Made by a program: the position numbers and the translations under genes
Notes under the pieces: generated by a model
Told to the model about the DNA's origin: nothing
Database searches by the model: none
The model's input: the letters and a program-made list of their open reading frames with translations, nothing else
Assembly (NCBI GenBank): GCA_029973955.1
Contig: JARKQJ010000065.1
Coordinates: 27,942 to 91,941, forward strand
From: Paludibaculum sp.
GTDB lineage: Bacteria > Acidobacteriota > Terriglobia > Bryobacterales > Bryobacteraceae
DNA: 64,000 bases
Direction of reading: 5' to 3'
Shown: piece by piece, positions 49,297-57,726 of the stretch
Layout: each line of letters opens with the position of its first letter
Numbering within the stretch: position 1 is the stretch's first letter

Positions 49297-50817
49297 CTAC
49301 CCCCAGTAGCTCCGGTCCAACGACCGGTACTGCACCGCCTCCGCCACGTGCTTGGCCTGCACCTGCTCGCTGTTCGCCAGATCCGCAATCGTCCTCGCCA
49401 CTTTCAGAATCCGGTCGTGCGCCCGCGCCGACAGCGCCATCCGCTTCACCGCCAGTTCCAGCGTCCGCTCACCCGCCGCATCCAGCGGACACAACCCCCG
49501 CAGCTTCCCTGGGGGAATCGCGGCATTCACCCACCCGCGGCTGTGCTGAATCGCCCGTGCCGCCAGTACCCGCCCGCGCATCTCGGCCGAACTCACGCCG
49601 CCGTCCCGCCTACGCAACTCCTGGAACGGCACCGCCGGCACTTCAATGTGCAAATCGATCCGGTCCAGCAGCGGTCCGCTGATCTTGCCCAGGTATTGCT
49701 GGATCTGCGCCCCTGTGCAGCGGCACTCCCGCGTCGGATCCCCATGATACCCGCACCGGCAGGGATTCATCGCCGCCACCAGCGTAAATCCTGCGGGGAA
49801 CGCCAGCGTCAACTGCGACCGCGCAATCACAATCTGCCGCTCCTCCAACGGCTGCCGCAGCAGTTCCAGCACGTTCCGCGGGAACTCCGGCAACTCGTCC
49901 AGGAACAGCACCCCATGGTGCGCCAGGCTCACCTCGCCCGGCCTCGGCATTCCCAGCCCTCCGCCCACCAGAGCCGAATCCGAAATCGTATGGTGCGGCG
50001 CCCGGAACGGCCTCTCCCTCAACAACCCCGTCCCCCTCGGCAGCGCCCCGGCCACGCTGTGGATCTGTGTTACTTCCAGCGCTTCGCTCATCGTGAGCGG
50101 CGGCAGAATCCCTGGAATCCTCCGCGCCAGCATCGTCTTCCCCGATCCCGGCGGCCCCACCAGCAACACGTTGTGCGACCCGGCCGCCGCCACCTCCAAC
50201 GCCCGCTTCGCCGTCGTCTGCCCCCGCACATCCTGGAAGTCCGGCGCCTCCGTCCCTGCACGCCACTCTTCCTCCGACTGGCTCTCGGCCGCCGCGAACT
50301 CCTCCGGCCGCGATAGCAGCCCCACCACTTCACTCAAGTGGCTCACGCCAAACACCCGCAGGCCATCCACCACCGCCGCCTCCGCCACGTTCTCCTTTGG
50401 CACGATCACGCTCGACACGCCTTGCTGCTTGGCGCACGCCGCCACCGACAGCACCCCCCGCACCGGCCGCACCCCTCCATCCAGCGACAGCTCGCCCACC
50501 ACCATCCGCTCCCCGCACGCCGGCACTCGGCCCATCGCCCCCAAAATCGCCAGTGCAATCGGCAGATCGAACCCCGCCCCCTCTTTCTTCAGGTTGGCCG
50601 GCGCCAGGTTGATCGTCACCGCCTTGGAGGGATGATGAAACCCCGAGTTCGCCAGCGCGGACTTGATCCGCTGCCGGCTCTCCCGCACCGCCGTGTCCGG
50701 CATCCCCACCAGGACGAACTCCCGGTCTTTCCCCCCTGGGTACATGTCCACTTCGATTTCAATCGGTTTGGCCTCGATCCCGAAGATCGCGGCACTGCGC
50801 GTGCGGAACAATGGCAT
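49297..50817 (-). CDS. comM: YifB/ComM family Mg-chelatase-like AAA ATPase
   Basis: This 506-aa protein is a hexameric helicase-like ATPase that promotes branch migration during natural transformation in some bacteria. The N-terminal Lon-like domain (about residues 10-160) shows VLVGMPDTAVRESRQRIKSA and NLAPANLKKEGAGFDLPIAL. Walker A is LVGPPGSGKTMLARR, Walker B VLFLDELPEF, and FTLVAAMNPCRCGYHGDP with RECRC shows the cysteine cluster. The C-terminal end is DLANSEQVQAKHVAEAVQYR. Size and order match the family exactly. The ATG at 50817 begins MPLFRTRSAAIFGIEAKP, as in homologues. Confidence 0.95.
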   Translation of the reverse strand: MPLFRTRSAAIFGIEAKPIEIEVDMYPGGKDREFVLVGMPDTAVRESRQRIKSALANSGFHHPSKAVTINLAPANLKKEGAGFDLPIALAILGAMGRVPACGERMVVGELSLDGGVRPVRGVLSVAACAKQQGVSSVIVPKENVAEAAVVDGLRVFGVSHLSEVVGLLSRPEEFAAAESQSEEEWRAGTEAPDFQDVRGQTTAKRALEVAAAGSHNVLLVGPPGSGKTMLARRIPGILPPLTMSEALEVTQIHSVAGALPRGTGLLRERPFRAPHHTISDSALVGGGLGMPRPGEVSLAHHGVLFLDELPEFPRNVLELLRQPLEERQIVIARSQLTLAFPAGFTLVAAMNPCRCGYHGDPTRECRCTGAQIQQYLGKISGPLLDRIDLHIEVPAVPFQELRRRDGGVSSAEMRGRVLAARAIQHSRGWVNAAIPPGKLRGLCPLDAAGERTLELAVKRMALSARAHDRILKVARTIADLANSEQVQAKHVAEAVQYRSLDRSYWG

Positions 50818-50874
50818 TGTGGCAGCCGCCTGTGAACACTGGTGCCCCGCGGGCCGCCAACTTCTCACTCCCGT

Positions 50875-51729
50875 CTACGGCACCACCTCGAAATCCGCCC
50901 GCGCCTCCGCTTCCGTCTGCCCCACCTTGTCCCGCGCCTTCACCACCAGGGTGTACTTCGCCGCCTGCACCCCCGGCGTCAGGTTCAGCGTCAGCGCTCC
51001 ATTCAGCATCCTCCTCGGATAGAACGGCGCCCCGTCGTCCCCAGCCGCATTTTCCTGTGAATACAACACTTTCCCCGACGCCCCCAATACCGCCAGCCCG
51101 TAGCTCACCTCAAACCGGTTCTTCTCGCCCAACTGGAAACCTGCCAGTTGGAACTTCGCCAGCAGCACCTCCCCCACCTTGTAGGCCGGCTCCGCCATTG
51201 GCTGCCGCTCCGCATCGTCTTTGAAGAACGCCAGGTTCAGCACGCTGAACTTCTCCGGCCTGGGCAGCGGCCGCCCGCCCACCCGGAACGCCAACTCCTT
51301 ATTCACACTCGCCTTCGCGTTCTCGTCCGCCAACTGGATCTTCAGCTTGTACTCGCCCGGCGCCAATTGCGCCGGCAGCGGTAGCGTGAACTGCACTTTC
51401 GGCAGCCAGTCCTTGTCGTTGACGCTCAGCTCCTCCTTCACCGCCCCGTTGGAAGGTGGCGCCAACAGCAACCCCTCCGGATCCACCGCCACGATCTGCC
51501 AGCGCAGATCCACACTGTCCTTCACTACACGAAAACCCGTCACCCGAAAGCTCAAGTAGAGCAGTTCACCGGAAAAGTACTCATATCCCGCCGCAATCGC
51601 GGGCCCGTCTTCCTGCTTCTGGTGCAATACTTCCCGCGCAATCGCCAGCCCTGCGCCAGCCGGCGCCGCCGGCTTCTCCTGCGCACATACCACGGCCGCC
51701 GCTGCAATCCACAACCACAGCTTTCGCAC
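50875..51729 (-). CDS. Exported protein of unknown function with two similar beta domains
   Basis: I do not recognise the family. The 284-aa protein has a short signal peptide (MRKLWLWIAAAAVVCAQ) and two similar beta-rich halves. The phrases LSFRVTGFRVVKDSVDLRWQ and LLAKFQLAGFQLGEKNRFEV align, as do LAPGEYKLKIQLAD and VQAAKYTLVVKARD. This suggests an internal duplication of an Ig-like module. The start is GTG at 51729 with GAGG very close. It is followed by comM on the same strand and preceded by the lipoprotein gene, 17 bp away. Confidence 0.75.
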   Translation of the reverse strand: MRKLWLWIAAAAVVCAQEKPAAPAGAGLAIAREVLHQKQEDGPAIAAGYEYFSGELLYLSFRVTGFRVVKDSVDLRWQIVAVDPEGLLLAPPSNGAVKEELSVNDKDWLPKVQFTLPLPAQLAPGEYKLKIQLADENAKASVNKELAFRVGGRPLPRPEKFSVLNLAFFKDDAERQPMAEPAYKVGEVLLAKFQLAGFQLGEKNRFEVSYGLAVLGASGKVLYSQENAAGDDGAPFYPRRMLNGALTLNLTPGVQAAKYTLVVKARDKVGQTEAEARADFEVVP

Positions 51730-51746
51730 GCCTCTATTGTGCGCTT

Positions 51747-52295
51747 TTATTTCGCCGGCGGCGAGGGTAGTGTCTCCATCGGATTCGCCGGCACTGCCGG
51801 AGTCTGGTACTTCAATTCCACAAACCCGTTCACTTCTTTTTCCACGTCGCCACCGCTCGAGATCTTCAGCTTGTACTCACCCTTCGCCACATCGAATAGC
51901 AGGGTCCCGCTCTCCGTCTTGCCGGGTTCCACGGTGCGGAGCAGCCCCATCCACGAACTCACCCCATCGCCTTTGTCGGATTCCAGACTCTCTTTCCCGC
52001 TCTTGTCAGCCACCGCCAGCAGCGGTACGTGTACCGCCTCGTTGCCCCGGTTCGTGATCGAAATGCTTACCAGGAGGAACTTGGCATTCGCCGTGCGGAC
52101 CCCGTTCGTACCGTCCAGTTGGTCCTTCCATTCCGCCTGTGTCACGTTATATGCCAGGTCGCCAACCACGGCTTCAGCGCCCATCTGATGCACCACACCG
52201 CTCGCCTGCTTCCGCGAACAGGACGCCAGTGCCAGCCCTGCCACCAGCAGGATCATCATTCCGACAACTTTACCTTGGTTGAAAACTCTGAACAT
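51747..52295 (-). CDS. Lipoprotein with DUF4352-like domain
   Basis: This is a 182-aa lipoprotein. The lipobox LALASC (about residues 21-26) is followed by a beta-sandwich resembling DUF4352: VGDLAYNVTQAEWKDQ, AKFLLVSISITNRGNEAVHV and GLLRTVEPGKTESGTLLFDV. DUF4352 proteins are Ig-like exported proteins of unknown role. It may work with the next gene (51.7 kb), which has similar Ig-like modules. It diverges from the methyltransferase with a 55-bp gap. Confidence 0.78.
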   Translation of the reverse strand: MFRVFNQGKVVGMMILLVAGLALASCSRKQASGVVHQMGAEAVVGDLAYNVTQAEWKDQLDGTNGVRTANAKFLLVSISITNRGNEAVHVPLLAVADKSGKESLESDKGDGVSSWMGLLRTVEPGKTESGTLLFDVAKGEYKLKISSGGDVEKEVNGFVELKYQTPAVPANPMETLPSPPAK

Positions 52296-52350
52296 TATTT
52301 CAATCCTTCCGCATCTCTATCAAAGCAACAATACCCAAGTGAGAAGCCCA

Positions 52351-53016
52351 ATGCAATTCACCAAATTGAGTGAACTCTTTTTTCTGCTTCCATTCCTGGC
52401 CTCCGCCGCTGCCCCCCCCGTCCATCCGCTCACGGGCCGTCCCATCGCCGGTGTGATGGGCGCCGCCGGAGCCCACTGGCTCGAACGCTCCGAACGCGAC
52501 GCCGAGGAACAGCCCCGGCTCGCCGTCCGCCTCCTGGATCTTAAGCCCGGCATGAAGGTGGCCGATGTCGGCGCCGGCTCCGGGTACTACACCGAACTCC
52601 TCTCCCGCGCCGTCGGCCCTTCCGGCGCAGTCTTCGCCACCGACATCCAGCCGGCCATGCTCCGCATCCTGGATGAGCGCATCCGGACCAAGTCCCTCGG
52701 CAACGTCCAAACCGTCCTCTCCACCGAGTCCGACCCGCGCCTCCCCAACAACTCCCTCGACCTCATCCTCCTCGTCGACGTCTACCACGAGTTCTCTCAG
52801 CCCCAAGCCATGCTCCGCGGGCTGCGCGCCGCCCTCAAGCCCTCCGGCCGCCTCGTTCTCCTCGAGTTTCGCAAGGAGGATCCGCAGGTCCCCATCCGCC
52901 CGGAACACAAAATGAGCGTCGCCGACGTCCGCACCGAACTCGAAGCCGAAGGACTCCGCTTCCAGCAGGTGTTGAACGGCCTGCCCTGGCAGCATATCCT
53001 GGTGTTTCTCAAGTGA
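52351..53016 (+). CDS. Class I SAM-dependent methyltransferase with signal peptide
   Basis: This 221-aa methyltransferase has an N-terminal hydrophobic leader that looks like a signal peptide (KLSELFFLLPFLASAAA). After it comes HPLTGRPIAGVMGAAGAHWL and ERSERDAEEQP, then motif I (KVADVGAGSGYYTELLSRAVG) and LNNSLDLILLVDVYHEFSQP-like residues. The SAM fold is complete. The exported location is odd, because SAM is not expected in the periplasm; the leader could instead be a membrane anchor. The stop overlaps the next start by 4 bp (GTGA). Confidence 0.85.
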   Translation: MQFTKLSELFFLLPFLASAAAPPVHPLTGRPIAGVMGAAGAHWLERSERDAEEQPRLAVRLLDLKPGMKVADVGAGSGYYTELLSRAVGPSGAVFATDIQPAMLRILDERIRTKSLGNVQTVLSTESDPRLPNNSLDLILLVDVYHEFSQPQAMLRGLRAALKPSGRLVLLEFRKEDPQVPIRPEHKMSVADVRTELEAEGLRFQQVLNGLPWQHILVFLK

Positions 53017-54131
53017 AAAATCAACGCTTCTCTTCCGAACACCTTCTCCTCGCCTCCTCCGGAGCCCAACCGCCCCTCCATCAGCTCACCGCGGCGCCCT
53101 GCATCAACCACGCCACCTACTTTCTCCAAAGCTCACTCACCCCCGACGGCCAGGAACTCATCTTCACCAGCTACCGCTCCGGCTCCGCCCAACTCTACTC
53201 GATCGCCCCCTTCCCCGATGGCGAAATCCGACAGTGGACCGGCGCCGAGCCCATCCACGCCTTCTCTCCCGCCATCCACCCCAACGGCGAGCTCGTCTTC
53301 TTCGTCCGCGGCGGCTCCATCTGGCAGATTCGCCGCGACTCGCTCCAGGAAACTGAAGTCACTCGCTTCCCTGACGCCCAGTTCGGCGAGGTCTCCCTCT
53401 CTGCCGACGCACTTTGGCTCACCGCCGCCGCCAAGATCGGCGGCAAACCCGGCATTGTCACCGGCCGGACCGACGGCCGCGACTGGCACTTCCTCGAGTT
53501 CCCCCGCACCGTCATCCACCCCCAGTTCCATCCCCTCGATCCCGAATGGATCGAGTTCGCCGCCGATCCCGCCCCCCGCATCCACCGCATCCGCCGTGAC
53601 GGCAGCGGGCTCCAGTGCCTCTACCACCACGCCAACGACGAGTTCGTCGTCCACGAAACCTTCCTCGGCCGCACCGGAGACCTCGTCTACACCGTCTGGC
53701 CCCACTCCCTCTGGCGCATGAGTTGGGACACCCTCGAACGCACCCACATCTGCGACTTCAACGCCTGGCACATCGCCCCCAATCGCGCCGGCACCCTCAT
53801 CCTCTGCGACACCAACCACCCCGACCGCGGCCTCTTCCTCATCGACACCCGCACCGGACAAACCACCCCCATCTGCCCCTCCCTCTCCTCCAACGCCGGC
53901 TCTCAGTGGCGTACCTCCCGCTACGCCCTGCCCGAGGACTTCGCCGCCGCCCACGCCGCCCTCGGCTCCACCACCCTCAGCTGGATGGAGTCCGCCGCCG
54001 ATACCGTCTACGGTCCCCAATACACCCACCCCCACCCCTCTTTCTCTCCCGATGAACGCTTCGCCATCTTCACCAGCGACCGCTCCGGCCACCCCCAGGT
54101 CTACGCCGTCCAGCTCCCCGAAGGAGCCTAA
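53013..54131 (+). CDS. Oligogalacturonate-lyase-like beta-propeller protein
   Basis: This 372-aa protein has no signal peptide. It is built of TolB/PD40-like propeller blades: LTPDGQELIFTSYRSGSAQL, FSPAIHPNGELVFFVRGGS, and at the end PHPSFSPDERFAIFTSDRSG. The C-terminal phrase and length are typical of the PL22 oligogalacturonide lyase group, which degrades pectin fragments to keto-uronates. The metal-binding His residues (HPQFHPLDPEW, HHANDEFVVHETFLG) are in suitable places. The GTG start overlaps the methyltransferase stop. A PL22 role is inferred from pattern, not proven. Confidence 0.75.
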   Translation: MKNQRFSSEHLLLASSGAQPPLHQLTAAPCINHATYFLQSSLTPDGQELIFTSYRSGSAQLYSIAPFPDGEIRQWTGAEPIHAFSPAIHPNGELVFFVRGGSIWQIRRDSLQETEVTRFPDAQFGEVSLSADALWLTAAAKIGGKPGIVTGRTDGRDWHFLEFPRTVIHPQFHPLDPEWIEFAADPAPRIHRIRRDGSGLQCLYHHANDEFVVHETFLGRTGDLVYTVWPHSLWRMSWDTLERTHICDFNAWHIAPNRAGTLILCDTNHPDRGLFLIDTRTGQTTPICPSLSSNAGSQWRTSRYALPEDFAAAHAALGSTTLSWMESAADTVYGPQYTHPHPSFSPDERFAIFTSDRSGHPQVYAVQLPEGA

Positions 54132-55148
54132 ATGGACAACCTCACCCACTCCCTCTCCGGCATCCTCCTCGCCCGAACCGGACTCCAGCGCCTCGCGCCC
54201 CATGCCACCGCCCTGGCCGTCGTCTCCTCCAATCTCCCGGACCTCGACTTCCTCGCCCTCGCCTTCGGACCCGCCGCCCATCTCACCTACCACCGCGGCC
54301 TCACCCACTCGTTTGCCTTTCTGCCCCTGATCGCCGCCCTCCCCCTGCCCTTCTGGTACCTCTGGGCCCGGCGCCTCCACTCCGTCACACGCAGCCACTG
54401 GCTCGCCGCCGCCGCCCTCTCCACCCTCTGCGTCTTCATCCACCTCCTCATCGATGGCCTCACCGAATACGGCACCCGCCTCCTGCTGCCCTTCAACTCC
54501 GCCTGGTACCACGCCGACCTCTTCCCCCTCTTCGATCTCTGGATCTGGGCGACCCTATTGATCTGCGTTCTCGGCCCCATGCTCGCCCGCCTCGTCTATG
54601 GCGAAATCGGCGCCCGCGGCGGCTCCGGCCGCGGCATGGCCTGGTTCGGGCTCCTCTTCTTCCTCGCCCTCACCGGCGTCCGCTTCCAATTCCACACCCA
54701 GGCCGCCGCCCAGCTCGGCACCCGCCTATACTCCGGTGAGGCGCCCCTCCGCGCTCTCGTCATCCCCTCCCCCTTCAGCCCGCTGTCCTGGACCGCCCTG
54801 GTCGAAACTCCATCCGCCTGGCACGTGATCCCCGTTCACTCCCTATCCGAGTTCGATCCCGAATCCGGCCAGACCATCTACAAGGCCGACGCCACCGCGG
54901 TCCGCACCGCCGTCACCGCCACCCACTCCGCCCGCGTCTTCCTGGCCTTCAACCAGGCGCCCCTCTGGCGCATCACACCCGCCCCCGCCCCCGACGGCGC
55001 CGTCCTCATCAACATCTACGACCTCCGCTTCGGCCTCCCCGAAAACGGCGCCTTCGCCGCCCGCTTCCTCGTAGGCCCCAACGGCAAGGTTCTCTCCGAG
55101 TCCATCACCCTCGGCCGCGCGCCGAGCCTGTCCAGCAAGGAGCAGTAA
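54132..55148 (+). CDS. DUF457/YdjM-like membrane-bound metal-dependent hydrolase
   Basis: This 338-aa membrane protein shows DUF457 family motifs: MDNLTHSLSGILLARTGLQ, NLPDLDFLAL, YHRGLTHSFAF and HLLIDGLTEYGTRLLLPF, which place His and Asp residues at the membrane face for a metal. About five TMs span residues 25-185. The extra C-terminal domain (about 190-338) is unusual for the family and is the part whose end is duplicated downstream (55.15 kb). ATG directly follows the previous TAA. Confidence 0.85.
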   Translation: MDNLTHSLSGILLARTGLQRLAPHATALAVVSSNLPDLDFLALAFGPAAHLTYHRGLTHSFAFLPLIAALPLPFWYLWARRLHSVTRSHWLAAAALSTLCVFIHLLIDGLTEYGTRLLLPFNSAWYHADLFPLFDLWIWATLLICVLGPMLARLVYGEIGARGGSGRGMAWFGLLFFLALTGVRFQFHTQAAAQLGTRLYSGEAPLRALVIPSPFSPLSWTALVETPSAWHVIPVHSLSEFDPESGQTIYKADATAVRTAVTATHSARVFLAFNQAPLWRITPAPAPDGAVLINIYDLRFGLPENGAFAARFLVGPNGKVLSESITLGRAPSLSSKEQ

Positions 55149-55331
55149 CGCCATGGCCTCGCCCAAATCCATCCACATCCACGCCCTCCGCTTCGGCCTC
55201 CCCGCAAACGGCGCCTTCGCCGCCCGCTTCCTCGCCGGCGCCAATGAACAGGCTATCGCCGAACGAATCACCCTCGGCCGCGCGCCGAGCCTGGATGCCG
55301 AGCCTGGACAAGAAGGAGCAGTGAAGCCATG
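55008..55331 (+). repeat. Tandem partial duplication (period 163 bp, with 13-bp internal repeat)
   Basis: The segment from about 55008 to 55155 (end of the DUF457 gene, its stop, an AAGGAG ribosome-binding site and ATG) recurs from about 55171 to 55331. The period is 163 bp up to GCCGAGCCTG (55121-55130 and 55284-55293). Copy 2 then contains a 13-bp tandem repeat (GCCGAGCCTGGAT/C), which shifts the rest to a 176-bp offset. Copy 2 therefore no longer ends at the same stop. The second AAGGAG-ATG is now the start of the aldehyde dehydrogenase. Confidence 0.85.
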
Positions 55332-55332
55332 A
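55153..55332 (+). CDS. 59-aa ORF derived from duplication of the DUF457 gene end
   Basis: This small ORF starts MASPKSIHIHALRFGLPANG and ends AEPGQEGAVKP. It is a copy of the last about 40 residues of the upstream DUF457 protein (which reads LRFGLPENGAFAARFLVG and ESITLGRAPSL at the same places). It has AAGGAG 10 nt before its ATG and its TGA overlaps the aldehyde dehydrogenase ATG (ATGA). So it is probably translated and coupled, even if the peptide is functionless. It may be a recent by-product of tandem duplication. Confidence 0.6.
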   Translation: MASPKSIHIHALRFGLPANGAFAARFLAGANEQAIAERITLGRAPSLDAEPGQEGAVKP

Positions 55333-56768
55333 CCGTTCCCGAATACCCCATGTGGATCGGCGGAAGCGAAGTCCGCACCGCCTGCCCCATCGAAGTCCGG
55401 GTCCCCTACGACCAGTCCCCCTTCGCCACCGTCTTCTCGGCCTCCGCCCGAGAACTCGAAGCCGCCGTCCAGGCCGCGCGGGCCGCCGCTCCGGTGATGC
55501 GCGCACTCACCCGGGACGCCCGCGCCGCCATCCTGCGCCGCGCTTACCAGTTGCTGCTGGAGCGCCGCGAAGAGTTCGCCCGCGTCATCAGCTCCGAGAG
55601 CGGCAAGCCGCTGCGCGAAGGCCGCCTGGAGGTCGATCGCGCCGCCTCCACTCTGCTCTTCTCCTCCGAGGAGGCCCATCGCCTCGCCGGCGAGGTTGTG
55701 CCCATGGACGCCTCTCCCGCCGGCGCCGGCCGCATGGCCCTCACCGTCCGAGAACCTCTCGGCGTCATCGCCGCCATCACCCCCTTCAACTTCCCCCTGA
55801 ATCTCTCCACGCACAAGATCGGACCAGCTCTCGCCGCCGGCAACGCCGTCGTCCACAAGCCCGCCTCCTCCACCCCGGTGAGCGCCATCCTGCTTGCCCG
55901 CCTCTTCGCGGACGCCGGGCTGCCCCCCGGCGCGCTGAATGTCGTCACCGGCCCCGGCGCCATCACGGGCGACTTCCTCACCGAACACCCCGGCGTGAAC
56001 ATGGTCACCTTCACCGGCAGCGCCGAAGTCGGCCTCCGCATCCGCCAGCGGTCCGGTCTGAAACGAGTCACCCTCGAACTCGGCAACAACTCCGCCCTCA
56101 TCGTCGACGAATCCGCTGACCTGGCTGAGGCCGTCGCCCGCGCGGTTCCCGGCGCCTACGCCCACTCCGGCCAGGTCTGCATTTCCGTTCAGCGCATCTT
56201 CGTGCACGCCGGGATCTTCGACGAGTTCGCCGAACGCTTCGCTCAGGCCGCCCAGGCACTCCCCATCGGCCATCCTCTCGAAGAGACCACCGCGGTCAGT
56301 TCGCTCATCACCCAGCAGGAGGCTGAGCGCATCGAAGGCTGGATCCGGCAAGCCCAGACCGAGGGTGCCCACCGCATCACCGGCGGCGAGCGCCAGGGAG
56401 CGACGGTCCGTCCCACCGTCCTGACTCACGTGCCTCCAACCGCCGCGGTCTTCGCCCAGGAGGCTTTCGGCCCCGTGGCCGGACTCAACCCCTTTGCGAC
56501 GCTGGACCAGGCCATCGCCGCGGTGAACGATTCCGCCTACGGTCTCCAGGCCGGCATCTTCACCCGGGACATCGAAAGGGCGTTCCACGCCGCCATGCAG
56601 ATCCACGTCGGCGGTTTCCTGATCAACGATGTGCCCCAATTTCGCGTAGACCAGATGCCGTATGGCGGCGTGAAGCTCAGCGGAACCGGCCGCGAAGGCC
56701 CACGCTACGCCATCGAAGAGATGACGGAGCCCAAACTCATCTCCTGGCGCCTCCCCAAGACCAAGTGA
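55329..56768 (+). CDS. Aldehyde dehydrogenase family protein
   Basis: This NAD(P)-dependent aldehyde dehydrogenase (479 aa) oxidises an aldehyde to an acid. Cofactor-binding landmarks are ITPFNFPLNLSTHKIGPALA, HKPASSTPVSA and TFTGSAEVGLRIR. The catalytic Glu is in VTLELGNNSALIV and the Cys in GQVCISVQRIFV. The C-terminal FGPVAGLNPF and PYGGVKLSGTGREGPRYA are complete. Sequence pattern is that of the lactaldehyde/non-phosphorylating GAPDH-like branch; substrate unknown. The ATG overlaps the small ORF stop. A terminator follows. Confidence 0.93.
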   Translation: MTVPEYPMWIGGSEVRTACPIEVRVPYDQSPFATVFSASARELEAAVQAARAAAPVMRALTRDARAAILRRAYQLLLERREEFARVISSESGKPLREGRLEVDRAASTLLFSSEEAHRLAGEVVPMDASPAGAGRMALTVREPLGVIAAITPFNFPLNLSTHKIGPALAAGNAVVHKPASSTPVSAILLARLFADAGLPPGALNVVTGPGAITGDFLTEHPGVNMVTFTGSAEVGLRIRQRSGLKRVTLELGNNSALIVDESADLAEAVARAVPGAYAHSGQVCISVQRIFVHAGIFDEFAERFAQAAQALPIGHPLEETTAVSSLITQQEAERIEGWIRQAQTEGAHRITGGERQGATVRPTVLTHVPPTAAVFAQEAFGPVAGLNPFATLDQAIAAVNDSAYGLQAGIFTRDIERAFHAAMQIHVGGFLINDVPQFRVDQMPYGGVKLSGTGREGPRYAIEEMTEPKLISWRLPKTK

Positions 56769-56778
56769 GACCGGGTGC

Positions 56779-56813
56779 GCTCCCCTTCCTGCCAAGCCAA
56801 TCGGAAGGGGAGC
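56779..56813. terminator. Bidirectional terminator between aldehyde dehydrogenase and flgL
   Basis: An 11-bp perfect stem, GCTCCCCTTCC (56779-56789) with GGAAGGGGAGC (56803-56813), has a 13-nt loop. It sits between convergent genes, 10 bp after the dehydrogenase stop and 7 bp before the flgL stop, and can serve both. No long T tract is seen. Confidence 0.75.
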
Positions 56814-56820
56814 CGCTTCC

Positions 56821-57726
56821 CTACCCCAGGTAGTCAAACAAGCTGGTCCGGGGAATCTTGGCTTTGACCTCCAGCGCCGCCTGCTGCGTAAACTTTACCT
56901 GCTGCAACTCCACAATCGCCTCCGTGATGTCGGCGTCCTCCAGATTGCTCACCTGCGTGCTCAATCGCAGCTTCATCTTCGCCCCGGCGTCGAGCGCTTC
57001 CGTCATCTGCGACTGGACGTTACCGTAAAACGTCAACGACGAATTCAGGTAGGCGGACACCTCCCCCAGAGGCGCCAGCGCCGCCTGCATCGCCGTCTCA
57101 TCGTTGGACAGCAGAGCCTGCCTCAGATTCTCCATCGACTGCAGAACGCTCTTACTCTCCTCCGAACTCTGAAAGATCGTCTCCGCATTCAGAGAAACGC
57201 GGAATGTCACCCCCGTCGGATGGATCGCCCGCCGGCTCGCAGTCCCGCCCTGGTAGTCCGTCCAGGGTGGATTCTGCGCTAGGTCGATGCTGTACGCGGC
57301 CGTCTGATCCCCGTCGCCGGAGAAGATGTAACGCCCGTCTACCTGTGTGTTCGCCAATCCCACCATGCGCTCCATCAATGCGCCGATCTCATCCGCGATG
57401 CCCTTGCGCGTCAGATCCGTCTGGATACTGCTGGCCCCCGTCATGCCCAGCGTCCGCACGCGGTCGAACAGCTTGGCGGCCTGCTGCAGCGCACCTTCCG
57501 CCGCATCCACTTCCGTCTTGAACCGCGAGAGGTTCGCGTTCGTCTGCGCGAGCCGGTCCAGGTCCGCCTTCGCGCTCATCAGGCTCGAAACGGCATCCGG
57601 ATCATCCGACGCCGTCTCCACCCGCTTGCCGCCTGCCACCAGTCTCTCCACCTGAGTCAATCGCCGGTTCAACTCCCGCAACCCGTCCAGGAAGGCGTTC
57701 CCCCGGCTGTCGATCTGATTCACCAT
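56821..57726 (-). CDS. flgL: Flagellar hook-associated protein FlgL (HAP3)
   Basis: FlgL joins the hook-FlgK junction to the filament. The 301-aa protein has the flagellin-like N-terminal helix (MVNQIDSRGNAFLDGLRELN, RLTQVERLVAGGKRVETASD), RYIFSGDGDQTAAYS in the middle, and the C-terminal helix (LSTQVSNLEDADITEAIVEL, FTQQAALEVKAKIPRTSLFD). It ends in the standard way. The ATG follows AAGGAGC. It is the last gene in the flgM-flgN-flgK-flgL run, and its 5' end is duplicated upstream. Confidence 0.93.
   Translation of the reverse strand: MVNQIDSRGNAFLDGLRELNRRLTQVERLVAGGKRVETASDDPDAVSSLMSAKADLDRLAQTNANLSRFKTEVDAAEGALQQAAKLFDRVRTLGMTGASSIQTDLTRKGIADEIGALMERMVGLANTQVDGRYIFSGDGDQTAAYSIDLAQNPPWTDYQGGTASRRAIHPTGVTFRVSLNAETIFQSSEESKSVLQSMENLRQALLSNDETAMQAALAPLGEVSAYLNSSLTFYGNVQSQMTEALDAGAKMKLRLSTQVSNLEDADITEAIVELQQVKFTQQAALEVKAKIPRTSLFDYLG

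Noticed and set aside
54843..56837. A 664-codon open frame antisense to aldehyde dehydrogenase
   Set aside because: It is Gly/Asp/Glu-rich and has no motif; the dehydrogenase is complete.
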